Assembly (NCBI RefSeq): GCF_003843875.1
Contig: NZ_RKRF01000007.1
Span: 310,001 to 374,000 of the forward strand
DNA length: 64,000 bases
Direction: 5' to 3'
From: Aquisalibacillus elongatus
Lineage (GTDB): Bacteria > Bacillota > Bacilli > Bacillales > Alkalibacillaceae
Both the position numbers and the translations under genes were made by a program. Below the pieces are notes generated by a model. It saw nothing but the letters and a program-made list of their open reading frames with translations, made no database searches and had not been told where the DNA came from. Of this stretch, positions 39,070 through 49,298 are shown piece after piece (position 1 is the stretch's first letter; each line of letters starts with the position of its first letter).

Positions 39070-40608
39070 ATGGAAGAATTAAACGAAAAAATCATCGTGC
39101 TTGATTACGGGAGTCAATATAATCAATTAATCACAAGACGTATTCGCGAAATCGGTGTTTATAGTGAACTACATTCTCATCGATTAACGGCTAAACAAAT
39201 TAAAGACTTAAAACCTTCTGGCATTATTTTGTCAGGCGGACCAAATAGTGTTTATGAAGAGGGAGCTTTTACCATTGATCCTGAAATATATAACCTTGAT
39301 GTCCCCATTTTAGGGATTTGTTATGGTATGCAGTTAATGGCACATCATTTTAATGGTGAAGTCAAAAAAGCTCATAAAAGAGAATATGGTAAGGCTCAAA
39401 TTTTAAGACAAAATGACTCAGAGTTACTAGCGACGTTACCTGATGAACAAACGGTTTGGATGAGTCATAGTGACCATATCACAACGGCTCCAGATGAATT
39501 CAATGTTGACGCAACAAATCCTTCATGTCCTGTATCCGTGATGAGTCACCAGAGCAGACCAATTTACGGTGTTCAGTTTCATCCAGAAGTAAATCACACG
39601 GAATACGGCCGTGACATCCTAAAGAATTTCGTAATCAATATATGTGGTTGTTTCGGCAATTGGACGATGGAGAATTTTATAGAATTAGAAGTGCAAAAGA
39701 TAAGAGATGAAGTAAAGGATCGCAAAGTGTTATGTGCTTTAAGCGGTGGTGTCGATTCTTCAGTCACTGCTGTTCTCCTACATCGAGCGATTGGTGATCA
39801 ATTGACGTGTATTTTTGTCGACCACGGTTTGTTGCGTCAAAATGAAGCTGATGACGTCATGAAGATGTTTAGTGAAGGATTTGATATTAACGTTATTCGT
39901 GTTGATGCCGAGCAACGTTTTCTCAATCTCCTAAAAGGCGTATCAGATCCAGAACAGAAGCGTAAAATCATTGGTAATGAGTTCATTTACGTGTTTGACG
40001 AGGAAGCTTCAAAATTAGAAGATGTTGACTATTTAGCGCAAGGCACACTTTATACGGATATTATTGAAAGCGGAACTGAAACAGCCCAAACAATAAAATC
40101 TCACCACAATGTCGGAGGCCTACCTGATAAAATGAACTTCGACTTAATTGAACCTTTAAATACGTTATTTAAAGATGAAGTTCGTCATCTTGGTGAGGAA
40201 TTAGGCATTCCACAACATATGGTTTGGCGCCAGCCATTCCCAGGACCAGGTTTAGCCATTCGAACACTAGGTGAAGTAACAGAAGAAAAACTTAGTTTAG
40301 TGAGACAATCTGATGCAATCTTAAGAGAAGAAATAAAAGAAGCGGGATTAGAACAAGATGTTTGGCAGTATTTCACGGTTTTACCCGGAATTCAAAGTGT
40401 CGGTGTTATGGGTGATCAAAGAACGTACGATCATACCATTGCAATCAGGGCTGTGACGTCTGTTGACGGGATGACTTCTGATTGGGCGAGAATACCATTT
40501 GACGTATTAGAAAAAATATCAACTCGCATTGTCAATGAAGTCACGCATTGTAACCGTGTTGTCTATGACATTACGAGTAAACCGCCATCTACGATTGAGT
40601 GGGAATAA
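39070..40608 (+). CDS. guaA: GMP synthase (glutamine-hydrolysing)
   Basis: GuaA aminates XMP to GMP. The 512 residues (B. subtilis 513) have a class I glutamine amidotransferase domain with GICYGMQLM (nucleophile Cys) and [13 protein letters not shown], an ATP pyrophosphatase domain with the P-loop [15 protein letters not shown], and a C-terminal dimer domain ending in [12 protein letters not shown] 39070 follows AAGGAGTGA; the upstream GTG 39061 is in that site. Expression should fall when guanine is plentiful, by the riboswitch. Confidence 0.97.
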   Translation: MEELNEKIIVLDYGSQYNQLITRRIREIGVYSELHSHRLTAKQIKDLKPSGIILSGGPNSVYEEGAFTIDPEIYNLDVPILGICYGMQLMAHHFNGEVKKAHKREYGKAQILRQNDSELLATLPDEQTVWMSHSDHITTAPDEFNVDATNPSCPVSVMSHQSRPIYGVQFHPEVNHTEYGRDILKNFVINICGCFGNWTMENFIELEVQKIRDEVKDRKVLCALSGGVDSSVTAVLLHRAIGDQLTCIFVDHGLLRQNEADDVMKMFSEGFDINVIRVDAEQRFLNLLKGVSDPEQKRKIIGNEFIYVFDEEASKLEDVDYLAQGTLYTDIIESGTETAQTIKSHHNVGGLPDKMNFDLIEPLNTLFKDEVRHLGEELGIPQHMVWRQPFPGPGLAIRTLGEVTEEKLSLVRQSDAILREEIKEAGLEQDVWQYFTVLPGIQSVGVMGDQRTYDHTIAIRAVTSVDGMTSDWARIPFDVLEKISTRIVNEVTHCNRVVYDITSKPPSTIEWE

Positions 40609-40611
40609 TAA

Positions 40612-40640
40612 TACCCCGGGCTAATTGCCCGGGGCTTATT
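40612..40640. terminator. Bidirectional terminator between guaA and ispH
   Basis: CCCCGGGC pairs with GCCCGGGG around a five-base loop, at the junction of two convergent genes. T runs are short on both sides. Confidence 0.75.
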
Positions 40641-41599
40641 TATGCTCGCTTTTTCGGTTTAACTTTCGGTAAAATCTTGTTGTTTGTAACTCTCGTTTCT
40701 TTACCCCAAGTCGATGGATCATTCAGGTCATAATTCTCAATGAAACGAATGACTTCCTTCGTAATTGGTGTAGGTGTGGATGCACCTGCTGTAACAGCAA
40801 CCTTTTCGCAACCTTCTAACCAATTTAAGTCAATATCTGAAACACTGGCAATACGGTAAGCTTCAGTGCCGGCAATCTGTTTGGAAACTTGAGCGAGTCT
40901 GTTTGAGTTATTACTCTTTGGATCTCCAACTACTAATGTTAAATCGGCATCTTTAGCCTGTTCAGCGACAGCTTCTTGTCTGACTTGAGTGGCCATGCAA
41001 ATTTCTTGAACCATTTCCGTTTGCGGATAGATTTCTTTAACTTGCTGCATGACATCATAAACATCCCACTGACTCATCGTCGTTTGGTTTGTAACGATGA
41101 TTTTTGTGTCTTCACTGAAGTTTAATTCAGCGGCTTCTTCTTCAGTGGTAATTAGGTGAACGTGGTCTGGAGCGACACCGACCGCACCTTCTGGCTCAGG
41201 GTGTCCTTTTTTACCGATATACACCACTTCATAGCCTTCAGAAACCTTTTCACGGATTAAATCGTGCGTACGTGTAACGTCAGGGCAAGTGGCATCCAAT
41301 ACCGTTAAACCTTTATTTTCAGCAATTTCTTTAACCTCAGGTGAGACACCATGAGCGGTAAAAATGACTGTTCCTTCGTTGATTCCTTCTAATAGTTCTA
41401 GTCGGCTTTTTCCTTTTTGATCAAGGGTTTTAATGCCTTCTTCTTCGAATGCATTCGTTACGTGACTATTGTGAACAATCATACCTAATATATATATGGG
41501 TCTTGGTAAATTTGGATCTTTAGCTGCATTACTTGCGATCACCATGGCGTCGACTACGCCGTAGCAGTAGCCTCTTGGTGCAATTTTTATTACTTCCAT
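40640..41599 (-). CDS. ispH: 4-hydroxy-3-methylbut-2-enyl diphosphate reductase
   Basis: IspH makes IPP and DMAPP, the last step of the MEP isoprenoid pathway, with a 4Fe-4S cluster held by three cysteines. The 319 residues start [19 protein letters not shown] (first cluster Cys) and show [11 protein letters not shown] and [16 protein letters not shown] 41599 follows GGGGAGG by nine bases; an ATG at 41617 overlaps that site. The other MEP gene here is ispG, also on the minus strand, four kilobases away. Confidence 0.96.
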   Translation of the reverse strand: MEVIKIAPRGYCYGVVDAMVIASNAAKDPNLPRPIYILGMIVHNSHVTNAFEEEGIKTLDQKGKSRLELLEGINEGTVIFTAHGVSPEVKEIAENKGLTVLDATCPDVTRTHDLIREKVSEGYEVVYIGKKGHPEPEGAVGVAPDHVHLITTEEEAAELNFSEDTKIIVTNQTTMSQWDVYDVMQQVKEIYPQTEMVQEICMATQVRQEAVAEQAKDADLTLVVGDPKSNNSNRLAQVSKQIAGTEAYRIASVSDIDLNWLEGCEKVAVTAGASTPTPITKEVIRFIENYDLNDPSTWGKETRVTNNKILPKVKPKKRA

Positions 41600-41634
41600 A
41601 GAAAATGGCCTCCCCATGTGTACTCTCTAGCTCT

Positions 41635-41663
41635 ATTATAAAGGCTAGAGTACTAATTGACAA
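41635..41663 (-). promoter_or_regulatory. Sigma-A promoter of ispH
   Basis: Read on the minus strand: TTGTCA, 17 bases, TATAAT. It ends 36 bases before the ispH start. Confidence 0.75.
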
Positions 41664-41740
41664 AATGTTTATTCGAGTAGCATTTAAAGTATGACTCCTT
41701 TATAATGAAACTGGTAGTCATAAAAGGAGAATGAGTCAAA

Positions 41741-43060
41741 ATGAAACATTATTTTCAATCATATGATTTGAGTTCAAATATGTTGAACGTCATTCATCAA
41801 TTAAATTTTAAACATCCAACTGAAATCCAACATCGAGTGATTCCTGCAGCCTTGAAAACGGGGAACATTATAGGTCAATCCCAAACAGGGAGTGGGAAAA
41901 CACATGCTTATTTAATCCCTTTAATCGATCAATTAAAGGTCGAAGAGGAAGTTGTGCAAAAAATGATCATTGCACCGACAAGGGAATTAGCGATGCAAAT
42001 TCATGAAGAAGTGAAGAAAATAAATGAATTCTCTTCTGATGAATTTAAATTCCGATCAAGACTGGTCATCGGTGGAACTGATAAGGAACGAGAGCTTCAA
42101 AAATTCAACACGCAACCACACGTTGTAGTGGGAACTCCCGGAAGGATATTGGACTTTATTCAAGAAAGAGCGATTAATCCATCTTATGTGGAAAGTGTTG
42201 TAATCGATGAAGCGGACTTATTAATTGACTTAGGTTTAATCGAAGAAGTAGATCAAACCTTAAATCGTATGCATGCTGATATTCAAACTTTGGTATTTTC
42301 AGCTACAATTCCTAAAAGGCTTCAACAACTATTAAGCAAATACTTAATTAATCCAACTTATATAACGGTTGAAGATTCGGGGAATAGAGCATTAGAACAC
42401 CGACTCATTCCAAGACGTCACAGAAGTGCTGCTCAATTAATCGTTGAATCATCTAAGCTGATTCATCCGTATATTGCGTTAATTTTTGTGAATAAGAAGG
42501 AACACGCAGATGAGTTAAGGGAACAACTATTAGACCAAGGGCTTGAAGCAGGTGTTATACACGGTGGATTAAAACCAAGAGAACGAAAGCGTGTATTGAA
42601 TGACCTTAGAGACTTAAGGTATCAATATATTGTCGCAACAGACTTAGCTGCACGTGGTATTGATATACCCGGCGTTAGCCATGTTTTTAATGCTGAATTT
42701 CCAATGTATGTCGAAACTTATACTCACCGAGTCGGTCGTACCGCAAGAGCAGGTAATAAAGGAACGGCTGTCACGTTTTATGATGATGAGAATATGCCGA
42801 TCATTGAAAAACTAGAAGAACAGGGCATTGAATTTCATAATTATGATATTAAAAAAGGTGAATGGGTTGAAGTTAAAGATTGGAATCAACGTCAAAAACG
42901 TAAGCAAGAAGAGAACCAATTAGAAAAAGAAGCCTGGAAACGCGTGAAAAAACGTAAGAAAGTCAAACCCGGTTATAAGAAAAAAATGAGACAAGAAAAA
43001 GAGCAATTTAAAAAGCAATTAAAGAAAGAACAATATAAGAAAAAGGGAAGGAGATCATAA
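41741..43060 (+). CDS. cshB: DEAD-box RNA helicase CshB
   Basis: An ATP-dependent RNA helicase, associated with cold adaptation and RNA turnover in B. subtilis. The 439 residues contain the Q motif ([11 protein letters not shown]), Walker [27 protein letters not shown], and [10 protein letters not shown]. The C-terminal tail is very rich in Lys, Arg and Gln, suited to RNA binding. Its stop codon shares a base with the nfo start (TAATG), so the two are translationally coupled. Confidence 0.93.
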   Translation: MKHYFQSYDLSSNMLNVIHQLNFKHPTEIQHRVIPAALKTGNIIGQSQTGSGKTHAYLIPLIDQLKVEEEVVQKMIIAPTRELAMQIHEEVKKINEFSSDEFKFRSRLVIGGTDKERELQKFNTQPHVVVGTPGRILDFIQERAINPSYVESVVIDEADLLIDLGLIEEVDQTLNRMHADIQTLVFSATIPKRLQQLLSKYLINPTYITVEDSGNRALEHRLIPRRHRSAAQLIVESSKLIHPYIALIFVNKKEHADELREQLLDQGLEAGVIHGGLKPRERKRVLNDLRDLRYQYIVATDLAARGIDIPGVSHVFNAEFPMYVETYTHRVGRTARAGNKGTAVTFYDDENMPIIEKLEEQGIEFHNYDIKKGEWVEVKDWNQRQKRKQEENQLEKEAWKRVKKRKKVKPGYKKKMRQEKEQFKKQLKKEQYKKKGRRS

Positions 43061-43956
43061 TGACATTAAGAATCGGATCACACGTATCAATGAGCGGGAA
43101 GAAAATGCTTTTAGCATCAAGTGAAGAGGCTGTTTCTTATGGTGCGAATACCTTTATGATATATACTGGAGCACCTCAAAATACGCGACGCAAAGATATA
43201 GAAGAGCTAAATATTGAAGCGGGTCAAGAACATATGAAAGAGCATGGAATTGAAGAAATGGTCGTTCATGCACCATATATTATTAACATTGGGAACACAA
43301 CGAATCCAGCTACTTTTAAGCTTGGTGTAGATTTTTTACAATCAGAAATTGAACGTACGGAAGCTTTAGGTGCTAAGCAAATTGTTCTACATCCAGGCTC
43401 GCACGTTGGACAAGGTGCTGATTTAGGAATTCCGAAAATCATTGAAGGATTAAACGAAATTCTAACGAAAGATCAACATGTTCAAATCGCTTTAGAAACA
43501 ATGGCAGGTAAAGGTTCAGAATGTGGAAGAACCTTTGATGAGATTGCTCAAATTATCGATGGAGTTAAGTATAATGAGCATTTATCCGTTTGCTTTGATA
43601 CGTGCCACGTACATGATGCAGGTTATGATATCGTGAATGACTTAGACGGTGTATTAAAAGAATTTGATGATACAATCGGTTTAGACCGTATGAAAGTCAT
43701 TCATATTAACGATAGTAAAAATGAACGTGGCGCTCATAAAGACCGCCACGAGAACATTGGATTTGGGCATATTGGTTTTGATGCCATTCATCAAGTTGTT
43801 CATCATCCAGATTTAATGCACTTACCGAAAATTTTAGAAACACCTTATGTTGGAGAAGATAAGAAAAACAAAAAGCCACCTTATAAATTTGAAATTGATA
43901 TGCTAAAAAATGGCGAATTTGATCCTGATTTAAAAGAAAAAATCATGAATCAATAA
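43060..43956 (+). CDS. nfo: Endonuclease IV (AP endonuclease)
   Basis: Nfo cuts DNA at abasic sites during base-excision repair; it uses three zinc ions. The 298 residues have [61 protein letters not shown] and [20 protein letters not shown], all standard metal-binding motifs of the family. In B. subtilis nfo (yqfS) has a forespore role and also follows cshB. Confidence 0.97.
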   Translation: MTLRIGSHVSMSGKKMLLASSEEAVSYGANTFMIYTGAPQNTRRKDIEELNIEAGQEHMKEHGIEEMVVHAPYIINIGNTTNPATFKLGVDFLQSEIERTEALGAKQIVLHPGSHVGQGADLGIPKIIEGLNEILTKDQHVQIALETMAGKGSECGRTFDEIAQIIDGVKYNEHLSVCFDTCHVHDAGYDIVNDLDGVLKEFDDTIGLDRMKVIHINDSKNERGAHKDRHENIGFGHIGFDAIHQVVHHPDLMHLPKILETPYVGEDKKNKKPPYKFEIDMLKNGEFDPDLKEKIMNQ

Positions 43957-44229
43957 TTACAATAAATGGTCTAAGTTGTACTGTTTAGCTAATTGCTGCA
44001 ATAACTGATCAGCTTGACGTGCTTCTTTTGGGCCGATATTCTTCTCAACGTAACGATAAGTTTTCGATCGGTCTCTTTCTGAAAAGGGATCGATCGATTC
44101 TTTTTTTATATAGCTTAATAATTGACTCGCTTGGTTTTGGTTTATTGTGATGCCGTATTGTTTACCGTATTTTACAATTTCCTGAGGCGTAGATGAGTAA
44201 ATTCTAGATCTAATTAATTGTTTAAGCAT
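43957..44229 (-). CDS. yqfT: DUF2624 family protein (YqfT-like)
   Basis: A 90-residue, mostly helical soluble protein ending immediately next to nfo with no terminator between. Features include QEIVKYGKQYGITINQNQAS and SIDPFSERDR. Length and position after nfo match YqfT of B. subtilis, a DUF2624 protein of unknown function. GAGGAG lies before ATG 44229. Confidence 0.82.
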   Translation of the reverse strand: MLKQLIRSRIYSSTPQEIVKYGKQYGITINQNQASQLLSYIKKESIDPFSERDRSKTYRYVEKNIGPKEARQADQLLQQLAKQYNLDHLL

Positions 44230-44369
44230 ATTAAACTCCTCTCTAACTAAACTCAGCTTATATATATGCAGACTTTATATAAAGTTGTTGTATTTCCATA
44301 AATTACTTAGGTAAAAATAAAATTTCCTCACACACTATAAATACCACTAAGAAAGTGAGGTAATTGATG

Positions 44370-44792
44370 ATGGCAGATCACGATGATAAGTATCCGACCA
44401 GTTATAATGATGATCAAGATTATTTCCCTAATAAAGGGAAAGAACAAAAAATATATCATAATTACGATGACTATAGCGCAAGAGATGAAGGGTATGACAC
44501 GGAATTTTCAAGCGAAACTGCTACGTTCAACCCCAATGAATTAGATAAAGATAAGATTAAAAAAGAAGAGAAGGAATCGCGCTATGAAGAGCATGTGGAT
44601 GCTGGTTGGGGTTGGATCGCCCTCGTTGTTTCCCTATTATCATTTTTTGTATGGACCTTATTGTTTGCAGTAGTAGGGGCAATCATGGGGATTTATGCGA
44701 AGCGACGTGGTGCAGATACGTTAGGTAATATTGCCATTGGTCTTGCATTATTGGCGGTAGCTGTACGATTGTTTGTATTCCCGATTATGTAG
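44370..44792 (+). CDS. yqfX: YqfX-like membrane protein
   Basis: A 140-residue protein: about 80 polar residues rich in Asp, Glu, Tyr and Asn, then two membrane segments (WGWIALVVSLLSFFVWTLLF...VVGAIMGIYAKRRGADTLGNIAIGLALLAVAVRLFV). The GIYAKRRGADTLGNIAI loop is typical of small DUF4190-like proteins. Position between nfo/yqfT and ispG matches yqfX. The start is ATG 44370 or 44367 behind GTGAGG. Function unknown. Confidence 0.78.
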   Translation: MADHDDKYPTSYNDDQDYFPNKGKEQKIYHNYDDYSARDEGYDTEFSSETATFNPNELDKDKIKKEEKESRYEEHVDAGWGWIALVVSLLSFFVWTLLFAVVGAIMGIYAKRRGADTLGNIAIGLALLAVAVRLFVFPIM

Positions 44793-44813
44793 CTTAATAA
44801 ATTAAAGAATTAA

Positions 44814-44844
44814 AAAAGCTGCTCAATTTAATTGAGCAGCTTAT
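44814..44844. terminator. Bidirectional terminator between yqfX and ispG
   Basis: AAGCTGCTCAAT pairs with ATTGAGCAGCTT around a TTA loop. An A run on the left gives Ts for the minus-strand ispG transcript. Confidence 0.88.
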
Positions 44845-44848
44845 CTAT

Positions 44849-45955
44849 TTAGGCATTTTGTTTTTCTTCTTCACGCTTTTTATAATGTTCTTCGGCTAAT
44901 TTGTCGACTTCTTTTTTGAGCTCTTCAACCATTGTTTCTTCAGGTACTTTACGAATAATTTCTCCGTGTCTGAATAGAAGACCTTCACCTCTTGCACCCG
45001 CAATACCAATGTCAGCTTCACGTGCCTCACCTGGGCCATTAACGGCACAACCTAATACAGCAACTTTGATTGGTGCTTTAATATTTTGTATATATTCTTC
45101 AACTTCATTAGCAATGCTAATTAAGTCGATTTCAATACGACCACATGTTGGACAAGAAATTAATGTGGCAGCGTTTGAAGCTAAGCCAAAGGATTTAAGC
45201 AATTCTTTCGCAACTTTCACTTCTTCTACTGGGTCTGCACTTAAAGAAATACGGAGTGTACTACCGATCCCTTTACTTAAAATTGCACCAAGTCCCGCAG
45301 CACTCTTGACGGTACCTGCAAATAGAGTACCAGACTCAGTGATGCCCAAGTGTAGAGGGTATGGAATAACCTCAGCTGCTTTTTCGTACGCTTCAATAGC
45401 TAATTTAACATCAGAAGCTTTTAGAGACACGACAATATTGTGGAAATCTAATTCCTCTAAAATCCTAATATGCCCTAATGCACTTTCAACCATTGCATCA
45501 GCAGTAGGATAACCATATTTCTCAAGTAAATGGCGTTCTAATGAACCTGCGTTAACACCGATTCGAATCGGAACACCTCTACTTTTAGCTGCTTTCACCA
45601 CTTCTACAACGCGTTCACGTTTACCGATATTACCAGGGTTAATTCGAATCTTATCAGCACCACCCTCGATTGCTTTAAGTGCATATCGATAGTTGAAGTG
45701 AATATCCACAACAAGCGGTATATTTATACGTTTTTTGATCTCAGGTATAGCGTCTGCTGCTCTGTCATCTGGACAAGCAACACGAACGACTTGACAACCA
45801 GCTTCTTCTAAACGATGTATTTCATTAACTGTCGCTTCAACATCATGTGTTTTCGTCGTGGTCATGGACTGAATAACAACTTCGTCTTTGCCACCTATAA
45901 TTAAATCGCCGACTTTAACCGGTCTTGTATCTTTACGATGAATAATGGAAGACAT
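44849..45955 (-). CDS. ispG: 4-hydroxy-3-methylbut-2-en-1-yl diphosphate synthase
   Basis: IspG converts MEcPP to HMBPP in the MEP isoprenoid pathway with a 4Fe-4S cluster. The 368 residues show [38 protein letters not shown], and the cluster cysteines in CPTCGR and [11 protein letters not shown]. Start ATG 45955 follows GGGGAG by six bases; TTG 45961 is in the spacer. With ispH it gives two late steps of the pathway in this window. Confidence 0.96.
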   Translation of the reverse strand: MSSIIHRKDTRPVKVGDLIIGGKDEVVIQSMTTTKTHDVEATVNEIHRLEEAGCQVVRVACPDDRAADAIPEIKKRINIPLVVDIHFNYRYALKAIEGGADKIRINPGNIGKRERVVEVVKAAKSRGVPIRIGVNAGSLERHLLEKYGYPTADAMVESALGHIRILEELDFHNIVVSLKASDVKLAIEAYEKAAEVIPYPLHLGITESGTLFAGTVKSAAGLGAILSKGIGSTLRISLSADPVEEVKVAKELLKSFGLASNAATLISCPTCGRIEIDLISIANEVEEYIQNIKAPIKVAVLGCAVNGPGEAREADIGIAGARGEGLLFRHGEIIRKVPEETMVEELKKEVDKLAEEHYKKREEEKQNA

Positions 45956-46104
45956 GTTCAACTCCCCTTTTTGTCTATAAAAAATACTTACTATGATAAA
46001 CTATAACATAATTTTAAGGCATTATGCTATTAGCTTAACTGTTATAATAAACTATGAAGTGAAAAATTCAAAACGAAAATGTAAAAATTTTTAGGGGGAG
46101 AAGG

Positions 46105-46731
46105 ATGATTTTAAACAGTTTAATTGGCGTATTTGTTGTGACATTTCTTGCCATGTTTTTTATGATCGGTGAATTAATTGTTAAATTAAAAGGACTTGGC
46201 ATCATTATTGGAATTGGTTTTATCACCTTTTATTTTATAGATCATGCTACATCTATGAATGTCATAATGATGGGGTTTGCTTTCTTTGTTGGGTTAGGGT
46301 TAATTATTTTGGATGGAAAACTTCTTAATGATGGTGTTTTTGGAATCATTGGATTTCTTGTTGTTTTGATCTCCGTGGCATTCGCTGCATCGACTTGGAC
46401 ACATGCAATGTATAGTATGAGTGGTGTCATATTAGGTACATTTTCCAGTTTCTTTTTAATAAAAGTACTACCTAGGCGTGATATGTGGTCAAAAATTACA
46501 CTTATGGACCAATTAACGAGTGACAAGGGGTATAATTCATTGAATACATATTATAAAAATTTACTAAATCAAGAGGGGGAAACTGTAACAATTTTAAGGC
46601 CTTCAGGCACGGTAAAGATTGATGGTCAAGAATATAGTGCAGTTTCAATATCAAAATGGATAGAAAAAGGGAAAAGAATTAAAGTTGTAGCTGTTGATGG
46701 AACCAAAATTGAAGTCGAGGAAGAAGAATAA
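46105..46731 (+). CDS. NfeD family membrane protein (short form)
   Basis: A 208-residue NfeD protein without the ClpP-like domain. Four to five membrane segments lie within residues 1-115, followed by a C-terminal OB fold with EGETVTILRPSGTVKIDGQEYSAVS. It resembles the end of the long NfeD at 19.7-21.0 kb. No flotillin gene is adjacent. The GGGGGAG ribosome site is strong. A role in membrane organisation is inferred from the family only. Confidence 0.82.
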   Translation: MILNSLIGVFVVTFLAMFFMIGELIVKLKGLGIIIGIGFITFYFIDHATSMNVIMMGFAFFVGLGLIILDGKLLNDGVFGIIGFLVVLISVAFAASTWTHAMYSMSGVILGTFSSFFLIKVLPRRDMWSKITLMDQLTSDKGYNSLNTYYKNLLNQEGETVTILRPSGTVKIDGQEYSAVSISKWIEKGKRIKVVAVDGTKIEVEEEE

Positions 46732-46808
46732 TCGGGTAATTTAATCTAATACTAAAGAGGAAATTAATTTGTAAGGAATTATAGTATGTCCTTTTCTTAT
46801 TAATTTAA

Positions 46809-46826
46809 TGTAAAGTTTTTGTAAAG
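46809..46826 (-). promoter_or_regulatory. Possible Pho box repeat before the phosphate transporter
   Basis: On the minus strand TTTACA, five bases, TTTACA: two exact copies 11 bases apart that fit the PhoP-binding consensus TT(A/T/C)ACA. Another TTTACA lies on the plus strand at 46842. They are upstream of an Na/Pi transporter, which is suggestive. Confidence 0.35.
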
Positions 46827-46918
46827 AATACGAAGATTATATTTACATTATAATCATTGAATCATAAAATAAAACTCGGCTTTTAAATTAGACTTATTCA
46901 GAGTGCAGAGGTGACAAA

Positions 46919-48550
46919 ATGAACTTACAAGAAATAATCTTTACTTTTATTGGTGGCTTAGGTATCTTCCTTTTTGGAATTAAGTATATGGGAGATGGAC
47001 TAAAAAATTCTGCAGGCGATAAACTTCGCGAAATATTAGATCGGTTCACGACTAATCCGTTTATGGGTGTACTAGCAGGTATGGTTGTGACTATTTTAAT
47101 TCAATCGAGTTCAAGTACAACTGTGTTAGTGATTGGTTTAGTAAATGCCGGATTTATGACATTAAGACAAGCTATAGGTGTCATAATGGGTGCTAACTTA
47201 GGTACAACGGTTACCGCATTTATTATCGGTATTGATATTAAAGAGTATGCTTTACCTATATTAGCATTAGGTACCTTTCTAATATTCTTCTTTAAAACAA
47301 AGAGGGTAAATTATATTGGTCAGACAGTATTTGGCCTTGGAGCTTTATTCTACGGTTTAGATTTAATGGGTTCAGGATTAAAACCATTGCGTTCAGTTGA
47401 AGCATTTCATGAGCTAACGGTTAGTATGAGTGATGTTCCTTTATTAGGTGTTGCCGTTGGAACTTTATTTACTTTCATAGTACAAAGCTCTTCTGCAACA
47501 ATTGGTATTCTTCAACAATTATATGCTGAAGGAGCAATAGCAAATCTAGACATGGCATTACCTATTTTATTTGGTGATAATATTGGTACAACTGTAACAG
47601 CAGCTATAGCTGCTATAGGGGCTAGTGTAGCAGCTAAAAGAGCGGCTGCCGTACATGTCATTTTTAATGTGATTGGTGCAACGGTTTTCTTATTATTGCT
47701 TCCACCTTTCACAGCTCTTGTAGAATGGATCTCAAACGCTTTACTATTAGAGCCTAAAATGCAAATCGCATTCGCGCATGGTATTTTTAACCTATCGAAC
47801 TTAATCATTCAATTTCCGTTCATAGCATTATTAGCGGTTATTGTGACAAAAATTATACCTGGCAAAGATAGCATTATTGATTATAAACCTAAACATTTAG
47901 ATCCAATTTTTATTCAGCAATCACCATCCGTTGCAATCGCTCAAGCAAAAGAAGAAACGATTCATATGGGTGAGATTGCGGTTAAAGGTTTAGAAGAAAC
48001 TAAGACATTTTTAAATACCAATCAATCAAAGCATGCTGAAATAGCTTATTCTTTAGAAGATGCTATTAATAACTTGGATAAAAAAATTACAAATTATTTA
48101 GTTGATGCTTCAAGTTCAATTTCAGAGGCGGATACTTCTGCACACTCATCAGTAGTTGATATTGTAAGAGATATAGAAAGAATCGGAGATCATTTTGAAA
48201 ATATTATTGAGTTAATTGAATATCGTATTTCGAACAAGGTGCATATGACTGAACAGGCATATGAAGATCTAAATACGATGTATGATCTAACAGTAGATAC
48301 AGTTAAAGAAGCTATTGACGCATATAAAAATATGGATGAAGATAAAGCAAATGAAGTTATACAAAAAGAACAAGAAATTGATTCGATGGAGCGTAAGTAT
48401 AGAAAGCAGCATATATTACGCTTAAATGAAGGCCTATGCACAGGTTCTGCTGGTATTGTGTTTGTGGATATCATTAGTAACCTAGAACGTATTGGCGATC
48501 ACGCGTTAAATATCGCTCAAGAAGTGGTCGGTAAAAAAGAAGAAGAATAA
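46919..48550 (+). CDS. Na/Pi cotransporter with C-terminal PhoU-like domain
   Basis: A 543-residue inner-membrane protein of the Na+/phosphate cotransporter II family (NptA/YjbB type). The membrane half (1-310) has two repeats with ILIQSSSSTTVLVIG...GANLGTTVTA and FIVQSSSATIGIL...GDNIGTTVTA. The C-terminal 200 residues form a PhoU-like helical bundle (VDIVRDIERIGDHFENI, FVDIISNLERIGDHALNIAQ). It is a paralogue of the shorter protein at 17.8-18.7 kb. A single-gene transcript with its own terminator. Confidence 0.9.
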   Translation: MNLQEIIFTFIGGLGIFLFGIKYMGDGLKNSAGDKLREILDRFTTNPFMGVLAGMVVTILIQSSSSTTVLVIGLVNAGFMTLRQAIGVIMGANLGTTVTAFIIGIDIKEYALPILALGTFLIFFFKTKRVNYIGQTVFGLGALFYGLDLMGSGLKPLRSVEAFHELTVSMSDVPLLGVAVGTLFTFIVQSSSATIGILQQLYAEGAIANLDMALPILFGDNIGTTVTAAIAAIGASVAAKRAAAVHVIFNVIGATVFLLLLPPFTALVEWISNALLLEPKMQIAFAHGIFNLSNLIIQFPFIALLAVIVTKIIPGKDSIIDYKPKHLDPIFIQQSPSVAIAQAKEETIHMGEIAVKGLEETKTFLNTNQSKHAEIAYSLEDAINNLDKKITNYLVDASSSISEADTSAHSSVVDIVRDIERIGDHFENIIELIEYRISNKVHMTEQAYEDLNTMYDLTVDTVKEAIDAYKNMDEDKANEVIQKEQEIDSMERKYRKQHILRLNEGLCTGSAGIVFVDIISNLERIGDHALNIAQEVVGKKEEE

Positions 48551-48555
48551 AATGA

Positions 48556-48594
48556 TGTAACCCGTACTTAGACTAGGTAGTACGGGTTACAATT
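48556..48594 (+). terminator. Terminator after the Na/Pi cotransporter
   Basis: TGTAACCCGTACT pairs perfectly with AGTACGGGTTACA around a 10-base loop. The T tract (ATTTC) is short. Confidence 0.75.
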
Positions 48595-48621
48595 TCATTA
48601 AATTTAATCCATTAAATTATA

Positions 48622-48650
48622 TTGACAACTTGTTCGTATCATGATAAATT
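48622..48650 (+). promoter_or_regulatory. Sigma-A promoter of the tRNA cluster
   Basis: TTGACA (48622-48627), 17 bases, TAAATT (48645-48650), about 50 bases before the first tRNA. Confidence 0.65.
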
Positions 48651-48698
48651 ATATCTCGTCGTCATCATTATGACGGTCCTGAAAAGTTTATTATTTAT

Positions 48699-48773
48699 TC
48701 CAGCGTAGCTCAGTGGTAGAGCAATCGGCTGTTAACCGATTGGTCGCAGGTTCGAATCCTGCCGCTGGAGCCA
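48699..48773 (+). tRNA. tRNA-Asn (GTT)
   Basis: Acceptor TCCAGCG/CGCTGGA, anticodon stem ATCGG/CCGAT with loop CTGTTAA giving anticodon GTT, T arm GCAGG-TTCGAAT-CCTGC. The 3' CCA is encoded. Confidence 0.97.
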
Positions 48774-48774
48774 T

Positions 48775-48851
48775 GGCGGCGTAGCTCAGCTGGCGAGAGC
48801 GTACGGTTCATACCCGTGAGGTCGGGGGTTCGATCCCCTCCGCCGCTACCA
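48775..48851 (+). tRNA. tRNA-Met (CAT), elongator type
   Basis: Acceptor GGCGGCG/CGCCGCT, anticodon loop TTCATAC giving CAT, T arm GGGGG-TTCGATC-CCCTC. The sequence resembles the elongator tRNA-Met of B. subtilis rather than initiator, which lacks a paired position 1. CCA is encoded. Confidence 0.9.
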
Positions 48852-48893
48852 TTACATATTTTTATTAATACTTACACTAAAACCTTATAATTT

Positions 48894-48970
48894 GGACCCT
48901 TAGCTCAGCTGGTCAGAGCTATCGGCTCATAACCGATCGGTCGCAGGTTCGAGTCCTGCAGGGTCCACCA
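48894..48970 (+). tRNA. tRNA-Ile2 (CAT, lysidine type) by sequence
   Basis: Acceptor GGACCCT/AGGGTCC, anticodon loop CTCATAA giving CAT. The body closely resembles the minor B. subtilis tRNA-Ile whose C34 is changed to lysidine to read ATA. A tRNA-Met identity cannot be fully excluded by eye. CCA is encoded. Confidence 0.8.
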
Positions 48971-48978
48971 TTTTATAC

Positions 48979-49071
48979 GGAGGAGTACCCAAGTCCGGCT
49001 GAAGGGAGCGGTCTTGAAAACCGCCAGGAGCTTCACGGCTCGCGGGGGTTCGAATCCCTCCTCCTCCGCCA
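48979..49071 (+). tRNA. tRNA-Ser (TGA)
   Basis: Acceptor GGAGGAG/CTCCTCC, anticodon stem GCGGT/ACCGC with loop CTTGAAA giving TGA, and a long variable arm typical of class II tRNAs. 93 bases with encoded CCA. Confidence 0.96.
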
Positions 49072-49080
49072 TTACATATT

Positions 49081-49109
49081 AACAAGCTGAAATAAGCTTG
49101 TTTTTTTAT
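49081..49109 (+). terminator. Terminator of the tRNA cluster
   Basis: AACAAGCTT-type stem: AACAAGCT pairs with AGCTTGTT and runs into TTTTTTT. Confidence 0.88.
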
Positions 49110-49203
49110 TATCATTGATGTTATTGAATCTCGCTTCAAAAGATATGTTTAATTCCTTTTTGGTTCGGTAATTGTATTAATATAAAAGATTTATTTGTTA
49201 TTT

Positions 49204-49222
49204 CATGCAAAAAAGTTGCATG
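49204..49222. repeat. Perfect 7-bp palindrome upstream of sodA
   Basis: CATGCAA-AAAAG-TTGCATG. It lies 77 bases before sodA and could be an operator or leader hairpin. It is not followed by Ts. Confidence 0.45.
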
Positions 49223-49255
49223 GTTTAGCTAGCATTGGTAATCTTTTAAGTGAGT

Positions 49256-49272
49256 AGGGATTCAGAATCCCT
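49256..49272. repeat. Perfect 8-bp palindrome upstream of sodA
   Basis: AGGGATTC-A-GAATCCCT, 27 bases before sodA and just ahead of its ribosome site AAAGGAGGAA. As RNA it would form a small hairpin close to the start, possibly stabilising the message or tuning translation. Confidence 0.45.
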
Positions 49273-49298
49273 GATAATGATAAAGGAGGAATCTCATT

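Noticed and set aside
44901..45512. 203-residue open frame on the plus strand opposite ispG
   Set aside because: It is the antisense shadow of a clear ispG gene, with a serine/isoleucine-rich composition and no ribosome site.
48927..49139. 70-residue frame on the minus strand over the tRNA cluster
   Set aside because: Its sequence is translated tRNA (GGGGIRTPASREAPGG type), a common false protein.
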